From Ignavibacteriales bacterium (GTDB lineage Bacteria > Bacteroidota > Ignavibacteria > Ignavibacteriales > Melioribacteraceae): a stretch of 61,958 nt of DNA. Positions 17,236 to 26,453 of the stretch are shown here, piece after piece. The DNA lies in the NCBI GenBank assembly GCA_020061355.1, contig JAGUYK010000027.1, positions 1 to 61,958 on the forward strand. Reading direction: 5' to 3'. Under the pieces are notes generated by a model, which worked only from the letters and a program-made list of their open reading frames with translations, was not told the DNA's origin and ran no database searches. How positions within the stretch are numbered: position 1 is the first letter of the stretch; each line of letters starts with the position of its first letter. Position numbers and translations under genes: made by a program.

Positions 17236-17805
17236 TTAAACGAAATCGAGGTTTTCAACCCCTTCCTTTTCATATTCACACTTAATGGGATTCTGCTCAA
17301 TGTATTTCCTTATTTAAAACAACTCTTTATCATTTCTAATTATTCTATCATAAAATCCTGTCTGCCAAGCAAATCCCAAATTTCCAAGTTTGTTAATCTT
17401 TTTAGTGCAAACCGATTTAAATTGCCCGATAATAGAACTTAATGAATTTGCTTTTAGCGTCGTAGAGACGACTCGATGAGTCGTCTCATTATTTGGTTTT
17501 ATATTACCCGAGACGACCGAACCGGTCGTCTTTACATTTTCATTAATAATTATAATGCCATGAAAATGATTAGGCATGATAACAAAATAGTCCAACTCAA
17601 CATTATTTCTAATCTTTTTTGTTCGAACTCATTCTTCATTAACAATTGTTCCGAAATCATTTAATTCTACTTTTTTATTATTGACCTTCCCGAAATATTC
17701 AACATGGTTTTTGGTATTGATGGTCACGTAATACCGCCATGGATTTGAACAATCCCAATCTTTCAGACGGGCAGATTCAATTCTATATTTATTTTTAAAT
17801 AACAT
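17236..17805 (-). pseudogene. REP-associated tyrosine transposase interrupted by two in-frame stops
   Basis: From the ATG at 17805 one reading frame of 190 codons runs to a TAA at 17236 with full RAYT homology: KNKYRIESARLKDWD, PNHFHGIIII (HUH), FYDRIIRND (Tyr), IRKYIEQNPIKCEYE. It is broken by TGA at 17629-17631 (after IVNEE, where Trp is usual) and TAA at 17314-17316 (after KELF, where the intact copy at 1-480 has Arg). There is no frameshift. The linker after the HUH motif is longer than in the other RAYT and contains two hairpin repeats. Two point nonsense changes in an otherwise conserved frame suggest recent inactivation. Confidence 0.85.
17465..17531. repeat. two REP-like hairpins inside the RAYT coding frame
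   Basis: Hairpin one has GAGACGACTC and GAGTCGTCTC at 17465-17487 with a GAT loop. Hairpin two has AGACGACCG and CGGTCGTCT at 17511-17531 with an AAC loop. Both share the word AGACGAC. They fall in the linker between the HUH and tyrosine motifs and are translated in frame (for example THRVVSTT). Confidence 0.8.
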
Positions 17806-17820
17806 CCATTAGTAAAAAAA

Positions 17821-18792
17821 TCACCATGCATACGCTTCCGGAGCCTGACCACCGGGACCGGGCCATATTTCATCAAGTTTCTTCATGGTTTCATCGCTAA
17901 GTTTTATTTCTAATGCTTTAACATTTTCTTCAAGCTGCTCAATAGTCCGGGGTCCAACTATTGGTGATGTAACAACCGGATTATTCAAAATCCATGCAAG
18001 CGCAACATCAGCCGGTTTTTGTTCAATTTCTTTGCATAATTTTTCATAAGCTTCAATTTGTGGATGAAGTTTTTCAACCGAATTTTGTAACGGTTCTCTA
18101 GTTCTTCTTCCTTCTCTTGCTTTCTCTAAAACACCGCATAAAATTCCTCCACCGAGCGGACTCCACGGAATCAATCCAATTCCAAATGCTTTGCATGCGG
18201 GAATAACTTCCAGTTCAATATTCCTATTCCGCAGACTGTAAATGCTTTGTTCAGATACAATACCAAGTGAATGTCTTTCTTTCGCTTTGCAATATGCTTC
18301 AGCTAAATTCCATGCTGCAAAATTGCTGCTTCCCACATAAATTATTTTTCCTTCACTAATAAGTTGTTCCATTGCCTGATAAATTTCGTCCCATGGTGTG
18401 CTGCGATCGATATGATGCATTTGATAAAGGTCGATATGATCTGTCTGCATACGTTTCAAACTATCCTCACAAGCTTTCTTAATGTGATATGCAGAAAGTT
18501 TTGAATCGTTTGGACCATCGCCCATCTTGCCGTATACTTTTGTAGCGAGAACAAACTTATCTCTTCTATTCCTGTCTTCAGCAAGCCACCGCCCGATTAT
18601 ATTTTCAGTTACGCCAACTCCCTTTTCCCAACCATAGACATTTGCGGTATCAAAAAAATTGATACCTGATTCAAGCGCATGGTTCATTATTTCAAAACTA
18701 TCTTCCTCTGAAGTATAAGGGCCAAAATTCATTGTGCCCAGACAGAGTTTGCTTACCCTTAATCCGGTTCTTCCTAAAAATGTGTGTTCCAT
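17821..18792 (-). CDS. aldo/keto reductase
   Basis: 323 residues, the usual length. The TIM-barrel catalytic tetrad is visible: Asp and Tyr in FFDTANVYG, Lys in LATKVYG, His in LYQMHHID. NADP-binding segments are IVGPRTIEQLEEN and GLIPWSPLGGG. It reduces aldehydes or ketones with NADPH; the substrate is unknown. Monocistronic. It lies between a RAYT pseudogene and a terminator hairpin. Confidence 0.95.
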   Translation of the reverse strand: MEHTFLGRTGLRVSKLCLGTMNFGPYTSEEDSFEIMNHALESGINFFDTANVYGWEKGVGVTENIIGRWLAEDRNRRDKFVLATKVYGKMGDGPNDSKLSAYHIKKACEDSLKRMQTDHIDLYQMHHIDRSTPWDEIYQAMEQLISEGKIIYVGSSNFAAWNLAEAYCKAKERHSLGIVSEQSIYSLRNRNIELEVIPACKAFGIGLIPWSPLGGGILCGVLEKAREGRRTREPLQNSVEKLHPQIEAYEKLCKEIEQKPADVALAWILNNPVVTSPIVGPRTIEQLEENVKALEIKLSDETMKKLDEIWPGPGGQAPEAYAW

Positions 18793-18871
18793 ATTTTCAC
18801 CTTTTGAATTCTATTCTTATCCAAATATAAAAAAGATAATCATAAAATTTTGCAGATATGCCGTTAATTGA

Positions 18872-18900
18872 AATGCCGGGCTGTTTGACAACCCGGCATT
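18872..18900 (-). terminator. hairpin ending the metalloprotease gene
   Basis: Perfect 9-bp arms AATGCCGGG and CCCGGCATT around an 11-base loop, 8 bp past the stop of the minus-strand gene at 18909. On that strand the stem is followed by TCAATTAA, only a weak T-run. Confidence 0.65.
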
Positions 18901-18908
18901 ACTTGACC

Positions 18909-21359
18909 CTACTTGTTGGGATTCAGAATTTTTTCAATAACCGAAGCCAAATCCTGAATATGATATTTTGTTGTTTCGTCTTTTGTTTTGATTAGGGAAT
19001 TCAAGAGTTTTGTTCTCAGTTCTACTAATTTACCGCGGGCAACCGGCGGAAGATCTGTATATTCCGGTGGACGCTGTGCCGGCTGCATCGTTCGAACGGG
19101 CGTCGCTACAGGTTGTTGTGTTGGTGGCTCAGGATTTATTTTTTTACCGAGTTCATCAACAAATGCTCTTTGTAATTTTCTTCTATATGGATCCACAACA
19201 ATATTTCTTCCGTCAAGTTCGCTGAAGATTCCATTACGCAGATCGGTTAAGAATTCATTTACTGTATATACTTTTTCTCCTTTTTCCAGTTTAACTTCAG
19301 CGTCCATCATCCTTTGAATTCTGTTATCATTCAATAAATTTTTCATTAATGCTATCTGGTCATTTGTAATTCTTTCAACACTTCCAGATGGTTCAATAAG
19401 ATCGAGTAATTCCTTTTTAACGAGGACAAGGTTGAATTTAAATCCTTCTTCTAGTAACAAATTAACCGCCTTCTTCTGTCTATCATAAGGAATCCGGGTG
19501 TAAACCGGTCCCTGCTGCCCTGCATATTTATTTACCAGATTAACTCCGCCAATAATCATTGCAACATGTCCTAACTCCCTTGCTCTTTGCTGCAATACTC
19601 TTTCATAAAGAAGGTTCAGCATTGAATAATCTTCCCCTTCTTTTGTTGTTGCGGCTGGAATAATGAAATCCATAATTCTGTAAATATTTTTTAAACCAAG
19701 TTTTGTAGCTTCTATTCCATCATCTCCCATGTCCTCTGTTTGAGCAGAAGGATCGTACTGAGAAAAATTACTGAACTGTAAAAACGGATTTGTATCCTGT
19801 CGTCTAACTATTTTTTCGAGGAATGGTCTTTCTTCATCGGGAGTTTTTGCCTGTGGAATAGGGACATAGCCCCACTCGGTTGCAAATTTATCGTAGACAC
19901 TTATCATCGGGATTAATCGTGCATTATCCCCCGGTTGTGCAACATAATTAAATCTACCATAGTCCATAATTGATGATTCATTACCATACTTTTCGGTGAA
20001 TGATCTGCTTCTTAAACTATCAACAGGAAAAACTGAACTTGCTCTTCCGTTGTGAGGAAACCCCAGCGAATGACCTACCTCGTGAGCAACTACATAACGC
20101 AAAAGTTCACCCATAAGATCGTCGGGCAATGGCATTTTATGTGCTCTTGGATCAAGTGGAGCTACCTGACTGAAATACCAGGTTGACAATAAATTCATAA
20201 CATTGTGATAAATCTTTACGTCGGCTTCAAGAATTTCGCCGGTACGCGGATCGTGAACATGCGGTCCGAAAGCATTTTCAATTGTACTTGGCAGCCAGCT
20301 TATTGATGATATCGTTGCATCTTCAGTATTCCAGTTCGGATCCTCTTCAACAGTAGGTGCATATTTCCCGATGATCGCATTTTTAAATCCCGCCTGTTCA
20401 AATGCAACCTGCCAATCTTCAATTGCTTGTTTGAAATATGGTTTCCATTTCTCCGGAACACTTCGATCAACATAGAACACAATTGGTTTAATCGGTTCGG
20501 AAATTTCAGCAGTGGGTTCTTTCTTTTCAAGTCTCCACCTTGTAATATATGTTCTCATTTCCGCTCTATGAGATTCATATCCGTAATCTTCCTGAGTAAG
20601 ACTGAAAAAGCCGACCCTCGAATCAGCGAGGCGAGGCATCATAGGCTCCCTTGGTAAATGAACCATGCTATAATGCATCATAACAGAAATAGTATTTAGT
20701 GTATTATCGTTTGGAACTTCATCAACGTCAAAAGTCAATACAACATCGGCTTCAATGTTTTCCTGGTAAGCGGATATTTTTTCGATGAATGAACGTTTCG
20801 GATCAAGCCGCTTCGCTTTAAATGTTTTCTTCGGAACAAATTCTGTTTTCTCTGCAGTCAAAAATTCCGTCACATCAACAACTATCGAGCTATCCTGACC
20901 ATACGCCTGAATATCAAATGACATCAGAATAGGGGGGAAAGTTGAAGCATCAACTGCATTGTAGACAGCTTTTTCTTCATCGGCAACAATTGCATATTGA
21001 ACTCTGCGTAAAAGAATTTGGTCGTTTCTCTTATCCCACCGCACTAACTGGTTATTATATGAAATCCCTCCATAACCAAGTTTAGATTGAGCCTTTTTGA
21101 TTTGCGAAACCCAAAGAAATAATCTACCAATTTCACCTTTGGGAATTTCATAAAACCATTTACCATCTACAAAATGAACCGTGAAAACACCTTTGCTTGA
21201 TTTTGCATCTTTGGTAATAACTTCCGAATAAGATTTAATTTTCGATTTCTTAATTTCCGGTTTTTGCTCCTGAGAGATTGCTAAAGAATTAAAACCAAAT
21301 ATGACAATTATAACTAGAGTTAAGAACCCGTTCATTTGACTTTGTACCTTCATAACCAC
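18909..21359 (-). CDS. secreted zinc metalloprotease of the DUF5117/DUF4953 type
   Basis: 816 residues with a signal peptide (TLVIIVIFGFNSLAISQ). The zinc site is complete: H426, E427, H430 and H436 in HEVGHSLGFPHN, the extended HExxHxxGxxH metzincin motif, followed by SIMDYGRFNYV as the Met-turn. The N-terminal half (SSKGVFTVHFVDGKWFYEIP, RLFLWVSQI) fits DUF5117/5118. Found widely in Bacteroidota as large exported proteases; substrates unknown. Single gene. Confidence 0.9.
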   Translation of the reverse strand: MVMKVQSQMNGFLTLVIIVIFGFNSLAISQEQKPEIKKSKIKSYSEVITKDAKSSKGVFTVHFVDGKWFYEIPKGEIGRLFLWVSQIKKAQSKLGYGGISYNNQLVRWDKRNDQILLRRVQYAIVADEEKAVYNAVDASTFPPILMSFDIQAYGQDSSIVVDVTEFLTAEKTEFVPKKTFKAKRLDPKRSFIEKISAYQENIEADVVLTFDVDEVPNDNTLNTISVMMHYSMVHLPREPMMPRLADSRVGFFSLTQEDYGYESHRAEMRTYITRWRLEKKEPTAEISEPIKPIVFYVDRSVPEKWKPYFKQAIEDWQVAFEQAGFKNAIIGKYAPTVEEDPNWNTEDATISSISWLPSTIENAFGPHVHDPRTGEILEADVKIYHNVMNLLSTWYFSQVAPLDPRAHKMPLPDDLMGELLRYVVAHEVGHSLGFPHNGRASSVFPVDSLRSRSFTEKYGNESSIMDYGRFNYVAQPGDNARLIPMISVYDKFATEWGYVPIPQAKTPDEERPFLEKIVRRQDTNPFLQFSNFSQYDPSAQTEDMGDDGIEATKLGLKNIYRIMDFIIPAATTKEGEDYSMLNLLYERVLQQRARELGHVAMIIGGVNLVNKYAGQQGPVYTRIPYDRQKKAVNLLLEEGFKFNLVLVKKELLDLIEPSGSVERITNDQIALMKNLLNDNRIQRMMDAEVKLEKGEKVYTVNEFLTDLRNGIFSELDGRNIVVDPYRRKLQRAFVDELGKKINPEPPTQQPVATPVRTMQPAQRPPEYTDLPPVARGKLVELRTKLLNSLIKTKDETTKYHIQDLASVIEKILNPNK

Positions 21360-21504
21360 CTCTTTTATAAGAATGAAATTGTATTGTCGGTAATAACTAC
21401 AAATCGTGTTTTAAAACATATAGTCAAAAATAGATAATCTCAACTATGTAGATTTATCTTCTAAAATGTATATTGTGAAGAGTAAAAGCGAATTCATTAG
21501 CAGA

Positions 21505-21972
21505 ATGAAAAAAATTATTATTGTTTCAATAATACTATTGGCTACTTCCTGCAGTAAAAAACCCGATATTTTTCCTGAAAATTTTTTTAATTTGAAACTG
21601 ACACAAAAGATGACGGGTGATAAAGCTGCAAGTTTTGTAAACCGGCTCCATTTCGATTCGGTTACATCAGAGAAAAATGAAATCGGCTTTTACCAGGGCA
21701 GTAAAGGAAATGCAGTAATATATGTCACATATTATGAGAATGAGAAATCTGCTCTGGATAGTTTTGTGAAGATGACACAAAAGATTTCTCCGGAAAATTC
21801 GGTTTTTATTAAGGGCTCGTTAATAAAGATTTCCGGCAAAAGGATTTATAAAACATTTGGAATGGGACAAACACATTATGTTTTTACTTCCGGGAATAAA
21901 TTATTCTGGATTTCTGCTGAAACAATCTGGGCGATTAATTTCTTAAATGATTATCTAAACTTTCTAGAATGA
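21505..21972 (+). CDS. predicted lipoprotein, function unknown
   Basis: 155 residues from the ATG at 21505. The frame opens 39 bp earlier, but only this start puts the signal sequence (MKKIIIVSIILLATSCSKK, lipobox ATSC) at the N-terminus. The mature part alternates strands and helices (TGDKAASFVNRLHF, GNAVIYVTYYENEKSAL) and ends in a Trp-containing segment. I recognise no family. tRNA-Ala begins four bases after the stop. Confidence 0.72.
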   Translation: MKKIIIVSIILLATSCSKKPDIFPENFFNLKLTQKMTGDKAASFVNRLHFDSVTSEKNEIGFYQGSKGNAVIYVTYYENEKSALDSFVKMTQKISPENSVFIKGSLIKISGKRIYKTFGMGQTHYVFTSGNKLFWISAETIWAINFLNDYLNFLE

Positions 21973-21976
21973 ATAG

Positions 21977-22049
21977 GGGGCTGTAGCTCAGTTGGGAGAG
22001 CGGTACGTTCGCAACGTATAGGTCGAGGGTTCGAATCCCTTCAGCTCCA
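21977..22049 (+). tRNA. tRNA-Ala (anticodon CGC)
   Basis: 73-nt cloverleaf. The acceptor stem GGGGCTG pairs with CAGCTCC and has the alanine identity pair G3-U70. D-arm GCTCAGTTGGGAGAGC, anticodon stem GTACG/CGTAT with loop TTCGCAA (anticodon CGC), T-arm with GTTCGAATC. The discriminator is A and CCA is not encoded. It reads GCG codons, usually rare in AT-rich genomes. Confidence 0.95.
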
Positions 22050-22082
22050 CATAAAATCTCCAACCAAAACAAAGGAGCCAAT

Positions 22083-22493
22083 ATGGATCAGATTGACAAT
22101 ATCAACTTGGAATCAGCAGATTCTTTTAAACCACCCACTTATTTTCAAATGACATTCGCCCAGATGATTAGGGACATTAAGTTTGTCGGAATGTTTGTAA
22201 TTATAATGGGTGCTATAAACTGCCTATCTATCATTGGAGCTATTATTGGTATTCCCTATATATTTATCGGATTGAGAATGAGAGAATCAGCCGATCAATT
22301 TGAAATTTTCAAGATGAATAATGACGCACGTGCAATGAGAGCCGGTTTTGAATTCCAGGCTAAATATTTTAGAATTATTAAGATCCTTATAATTATCATG
22401 ATTGTCTTTATGGTGTTAGGAATTATTCTTTTCTTTGCATTGTTAATTCCTATGATCTCAGCCATGTATAACTTTCAGCAATATGGATCTTGA
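22083..22493 (+). CDS. DUF5362-like membrane protein
   Basis: 136 residues with two long hydrophobic regions, about 37-62 (VGMFVIIMGAINCLSIIGAI and onward) and 101-130 (KILIIIMIVFMVLGIILFFA). A cytoplasmic middle part contains GLRMRESADQFEIFK. The pattern fits DUF5362. A good ribosome site (AAAGGAG) precedes the ATG. Function unknown. It lies between the tRNA and a CDF-like transporter on the same strand. Confidence 0.78.
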   Translation: MDQIDNINLESADSFKPPTYFQMTFAQMIRDIKFVGMFVIIMGAINCLSIIGAIIGIPYIFIGLRMRESADQFEIFKMNNDARAMRAGFEFQAKYFRIIKILIIIMIVFMVLGIILFFALLIPMISAMYNFQQYGS

Positions 22494-22532
22494 TAATTCA
22501 AACAGATTATTGTTTTAATAAAAGTGTAATGA

Positions 22533-23189
22533 GTGAATAACAACAATATAAAGCCCGGCAATTCAAAACTTTACAAGCTTGCCTATCTATTAGCACTTAT
22601 AACCATTTTTTATAATTTGGTTGAAGGTGCGATATCAACATTTTTAGGTTTCGAGGATGAAACTCTTGCTCTCTTCGGTTTCGGTGTTGATTCATTCGTA
22701 GAAGTAATATCGGGAGTCGGGATATGGCACATGCTTCGCAGAATTAGAATTAAGGGTGAAGCTGTGAGAGACAAATTTGAAAAGACTGCTTTAAAAATTA
22801 CAGGAACTGCATTTTACATTTTAGTTGCCGGACTGTTAATAAGTTCGGTTTACAATTTGATTACAGGACATATGCCGGAAACAACTTTCTGGGGAATAGT
22901 TATTTCTATCGTTTCAATAATCACGATGACGTTGTTGATCAAGTATAAACTTGGAGTTGGAAAAGCGTTGAATTCTGATGCTATTATAGCAGATGCAAAC
23001 TGTACAAAAACTTGCCTCTATCTCTCTGTTATATTATTAATAGCAAGTGTTGGATATGAACTTACCGGCCTTGGCGGAATTGATTCAATAGGCGCATTAG
23101 CTATAGCGTGGTTCTCATTAAAAGAAGGTAAAGAGGCATTTGAAAAAGCAAAAACGGGTAAGAATTGCGATTGTGAAATAGAAAATTAA
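22533..23189 (+). CDS. cation-diffusion-facilitator-like transporter with a cysteine metal motif
   Basis: 218 residues, about six membrane helices, GTG start (no better start downstream). The CDF topology is recognisable: GFGVDSFVEVISG stands at helix 2 (D53, E56), SDAIIADANCTKTCLYLS at helix 5 (D154, C157, C161) and GGIDSIGALAIAW at helix 6. The usual His/Asp pair of helix 5 is replaced by Asp/Cys, and the tail ends NCDCEIEN. There is no large cytoplasmic C-terminal domain, so it is shorter than classical CDFs and resembles TMEM163-like proteins. Probably metal export; the cysteines hint at a soft metal (inference). Confidence 0.72.
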   Translation: MNNNNIKPGNSKLYKLAYLLALITIFYNLVEGAISTFLGFEDETLALFGFGVDSFVEVISGVGIWHMLRRIRIKGEAVRDKFEKTALKITGTAFYILVAGLLISSVYNLITGHMPETTFWGIVISIVSIITMTLLIKYKLGVGKALNSDAIIADANCTKTCLYLSVILLIASVGYELTGLGGIDSIGALAIAWFSLKEGKEAFEKAKTGKNCDCEIEN

Positions 23190-23201
23190 CCTTTAATCCT
23201 G

Positions 23202-23236
23202 AGCGAAGCGAAGAATCTAATTCTCTCCGCTTCGCT
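23202..23236. repeat. long hairpin of the CTGAGCGAAGCGAAG type, possible bidirectional terminator
   Basis: Outer arms AGCGAAGCG and CGCTTCGCT plus inner arms AGAAT/ATTCT form one interrupted stem between the convergent genes ending at 23189 and 23250. On the plus strand TAAAAATTA follows. The sequence resembles a REP-like word (CCTGAGCGAAGCGAA) seen widely in intergenic DNA of Bacteroidota. Confidence 0.6.
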
Positions 23237-23249
23237 TAAAAATTACTAA

Positions 23250-23960
23250 TTAATCAAACACCTTCTCTAATTCTTGATATTTATTGTGAACTTTATCCAC
23301 TGCTGCAATAACTGCCTCTTTATTATCACCTTTCGCTACAATATCATTAAACGCATTAACTGCATTATCCAATTCATTTCTTGCAGAATTGAATTTTTCC
23401 GTACGCGATTCCAGACGTTTTGAAAGTTGTGCTTTCATAACATCAACCATCTTTTCTTTCATATCAGAAGCTGCCTGCTTGATCTTATCAAAATTATATT
23501 CGGGTGAGTAGTAATGATAAAGCATATAAAGGACTTGATGAAACGCATCAACTTCTTTTACCATCGGTTTTACCACACGAACCATCATTTCATATTTCGT
23601 ATGAAGTTTTTCTGCTGCATCTAATAGTAACTGCGTATCATCTTTTGCAACAGCAGATTTGTAATCAGTAACGGTGGCTTTTAATTCAGCTAAACCTTCG
23701 CTCCATTTAGTTTTCTTATCCTGTAAAATTCCTTTTAATTCAACCTTCTCAATCTTTCCAAATCCATTTTCAATTTCAGGAAGAAGAGATTTCAAAAGTT
23801 TAGTATCCTTCTCAGGCCAGCCAACATGCCATAGTTGATAAATCACATCATGAAACTCGGATAATTCAGGTACATCCGAAGACACTTCATTTTCATTCTG
23901 AGCAAACATCGGAAGTGAAAATACTAAGATTAAAAAAAGAACTGCTAACTTCTTCATCAA
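23250..23960 (-). CDS. exported helical protein with an internal duplication and symmetric histidines
   Basis: 236 residues, signal peptide (LAVLFLILVFSLPMFAQ). The rest is all-helical and made of two related halves. Each begins FH.V(I/L)Y.L(W/Y)H (His37/His45 and His141/His149) and ends (L/V)H(T/N)KY (His120 and His225). The spacing of the three histidines is 8 and 75 in half one, 8 and 76 in half two. I do not recognise a family. The repeated His pattern suggests a metal or haem site per half (inference). It starts 17 bp after the pyrophosphatase stop and is probably co-transcribed with it. Confidence 0.75.
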   Translation of the reverse strand: MMKKLAVLFLILVFSLPMFAQNENEVSSDVPELSEFHDVIYQLWHVGWPEKDTKLLKSLLPEIENGFGKIEKVELKGILQDKKTKWSEGLAELKATVTDYKSAVAKDDTQLLLDAAEKLHTKYEMMVRVVKPMVKEVDAFHQVLYMLYHYYSPEYNFDKIKQAASDMKEKMVDVMKAQLSKRLESRTEKFNSARNELDNAVNAFNDIVAKGDNKEAVIAAVDKVHNKYQELEKVFD

Positions 23961-23977
23961 TTACCTCTATATTTATT

Positions 23978-26173
23978 TTAGAAAATATTATATACAACAA
24001 TAAATCCAGACATAACAATTGCAACCATACTCATTAGTTTAATCAATATATTCAAGCTTGGTCCGGAAGTGTCTTTAAAAGGATCACCAACTGTATCGCC
24101 GATAACTGCTGCTTTGTGGCAGTCAGAACCTTTTCCGCCTAAGTTTCCTTCTTCGATATATTTTTTAGCATTATCCCATGAACCACCGGCATTAGCCATA
24201 AAGATTGCAAGGACAAAACCGCTGGCCAATGCACCCGTTAATAGTCCCATAACACCGGCAACGCCAAAAATCAATCCGACGACAATAGGTACAGCTATTG
24301 CTAAACTTGAAGGAAGTATCATTTCAACCTGTGCACCTTTGGTAGAAATTGCAACACAGCGTGCATAATCCGGTTCAGTTTTACCCTCCAAAATTCCGGA
24401 AATTTCTTTAAACTGTCTTCTCACTTCGTCAACCATTCTTGATGCAGCGCGTCCGACTGCATTCATTGTTAAGCCGCAGAATAAGAATGCCATCATTGAC
24501 CCAATGAAAACTCCAACAAGTACTTTCGGGTTCATAAGATTGATTTCATAATAATTCATTATATCCATTATCCCGGCTTTTTGAGTTGCAATAATTACTC
24601 CGTTACCAAGATCGATCATTTCTGTTCCGGCTCTAACCAAGGCAATTTTAACTTCTTCAATAAATGATGCAAGCAGAGCAAGTGCAGTTAATGCTGCAGA
24701 ACCGATTGCAAATCCTTTCCCGGTTGCGGCAGTAGTGTTCCCGAGAGAATCGAGTGCATCTGTTTTTTTGCGGACCTCTTTACCAAGACCACTCATCTCA
24801 GCATTACCGCCGGCATTATCAGCAATAGGGCCATAAGCGTCCGTAGCTAATGTAATCCCAAGTGTCGAAAGCATTCCAACAGCAGCAATACCGATTCCAT
24901 ATAATCCCATATTTACATTTGCCAGATCAAATCCGGAAGAAAATAAAAATGCTAAAATAATTGCAGTTCCAACAGCTAATACAGGTATTGCTGTAGATAT
25001 CATTCCTACTCCCAATCCGGAAATAATAACTGTTGCCGGACCAGTTTTAGAATTATTTGCAACGAACTGTGTTGGTTTGTATTCATATGCAGTAAAATAT
25101 TCCGTGGCTTTACCAATAATAATTCCGGATACTAATCCGGTAACAATAGAGCCCCAAATACCGAGAGCATTATCAAACCCGAGCATCTGCACAATTAAAT
25201 ATGAAAATATTACGATTAATATTGAACTGAAATTTATTCCGCGATTTAACGATTTTAATAAATCGCCAAGTTTTGCATCTTCTTTAGTTCTTACTGCATA
25301 AATACCGACTATCGAAAGCAGAATGCCTATTGCTGCAATCAGCATAGGAGCTAAAACTGATCTGAATTGCAATGCAGGATTATCGATAAATGCTGCTGAT
25401 CCTAATGCTGCAGTTGCCAGTATTGAACCGCAATAAGATTCATACAAATCCGCTCCCATTCCTGCAACGTCACCAACATTATCGCCGACATTATCAGCAA
25501 TAGTAGCTGGATTACGCGGGTCATCCTCGGGAATCCCGGCTTCAACTTTTCCGACAAGATCGGCACCAACATCCGCGGCTTTAGTAAAAATTCCTCCGCC
25601 TACACGTGCAAACAATGCCTGGGTTGATGCACCCATTCCAAATGTAAGCATGGTTGTTGTTATTATTACAAGATTATGTCCTTCATTTAATTCGGAAGGA
25701 TAAACTGAATTTAAAATGATAAACCAAATAGATATATCCAAAAGACCCAAACCTACAACAACAAGACCCATAACAGCGCCGCTTCGGAAAGCAACTCTTA
25801 AACCTTTATTCAGAGATTCTATTGCCGCATTAGCAGTTCTTGCAGATGCTTGTGTTGCCGTCTTCATACCGAAAAAACCTGCTAAGCCCGAAAAGAAACC
25901 GCCGGTAATAAATGCAAACGGAACCCATGGATTTTGAACATTCAGCCCGTAGGCAAGAAATGCGAAGACAAGTGTCAATCCTACGAAGAAGGCTCCAACA
26001 ATTTTGTACTGCTGTCTGAGATATGCCATTGCACCTTTGCGAACATAAAGTGCAATAGTTGCCATCCTTTCCGTCCCTTCACTTTCTTTCATCATTTGAC
26101 GGTAAAAAAGATATGCAAACATTAAGGCTATAGAAGATGCGATGGGAACAAACCAAAAAAGACTGCTTTGCAT
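23978..26173 (-). CDS. hppA: membrane-bound ion-pumping pyrophosphatase, K+-dependent, probably Na+-translocating
   Basis: 731 residues, about 16 membrane helices. Pyrophosphate-binding motifs are [30 protein letters not shown] and, near the C-terminus, [15 protein letters not shown]. Alanine in [10 protein letters not shown], where K+-independent enzymes have lysine, marks the K+-dependent class. Glu in GADLYESY matches the position found in Na+-pumping members; this ion call is inference. A GGAG ribosome site precedes the ATG. It couples PPi hydrolysis to an ion gradient that Na+ symporters, such as the one at 57802, could use. Confidence 0.97.
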   Translation of the reverse strand: MQSSLFWFVPIASSIALMFAYLFYRQMMKESEGTERMATIALYVRKGAMAYLRQQYKIVGAFFVGLTLVFAFLAYGLNVQNPWVPFAFITGGFFSGLAGFFGMKTATQASARTANAAIESLNKGLRVAFRSGAVMGLVVVGLGLLDISIWFIILNSVYPSELNEGHNLVIITTTMLTFGMGASTQALFARVGGGIFTKAADVGADLVGKVEAGIPEDDPRNPATIADNVGDNVGDVAGMGADLYESYCGSILATAALGSAAFIDNPALQFRSVLAPMLIAAIGILLSIVGIYAVRTKEDAKLGDLLKSLNRGINFSSILIVIFSYLIVQMLGFDNALGIWGSIVTGLVSGIIIGKATEYFTAYEYKPTQFVANNSKTGPATVIISGLGVGMISTAIPVLAVGTAIILAFLFSSGFDLANVNMGLYGIGIAAVGMLSTLGITLATDAYGPIADNAGGNAEMSGLGKEVRKKTDALDSLGNTTAATGKGFAIGSAALTALALLASFIEEVKIALVRAGTEMIDLGNGVIIATQKAGIMDIMNYYEINLMNPKVLVGVFIGSMMAFLFCGLTMNAVGRAASRMVDEVRRQFKEISGILEGKTEPDYARCVAISTKGAQVEMILPSSLAIAVPIVVGLIFGVAGVMGLLTGALASGFVLAIFMANAGGSWDNAKKYIEEGNLGGKGSDCHKAAVIGDTVGDPFKDTSGPSLNILIKLMSMVAIVMSGFIVVYNIF

Positions 26174-26377
26174 AATTACTCCTTATTAGGTTGAGTTATT
26201 TTTTTTGATATAATTTGGTTCTAACTTGGATTTGAAGTTAACTGAAAGATTTGTTCAATCAAACAATATTTGTTGTTTTCTGTCAATAATTACTCAAAAA
26301 TATTGTGGCAAATTTAAGAAAAATAAAGATGAAATTATCTGGTTAACAAACGATTTACAGAAAAAATATTAAATGAA

Positions 26378-26422
26378 TTTAAAATAAAAAAAGCCGGGAG
26401 AAATAATATCCTGTCCCCGGCT
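26378..26422 (-). terminator. strong Rho-independent terminator
   Basis: AGCCGGG (26392-26398) pairs with CCCGGCT (26416-26422). On the minus strand the stem is followed by TTTTTTTATTTT, 32 bp past the stop of the small gene at 26454. In the other direction only CTGCTTTT follows, so the main direction is minus. The rest of the 26174-26453 gap is the AT-rich pyrophosphatase leader with no other feature seen. Confidence 0.85.
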
Positions 26423-26453
26423 CTGCTTTTCTAAGAGGAGTATCTATGTGAAA

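Noticed and set aside
21977-22049. tRNA-Ala as attachment site of an integrated element
   Set aside because: No integrase and no repeat of the tRNA 3' end was noticed nearby; the flanking genes look ordinary.
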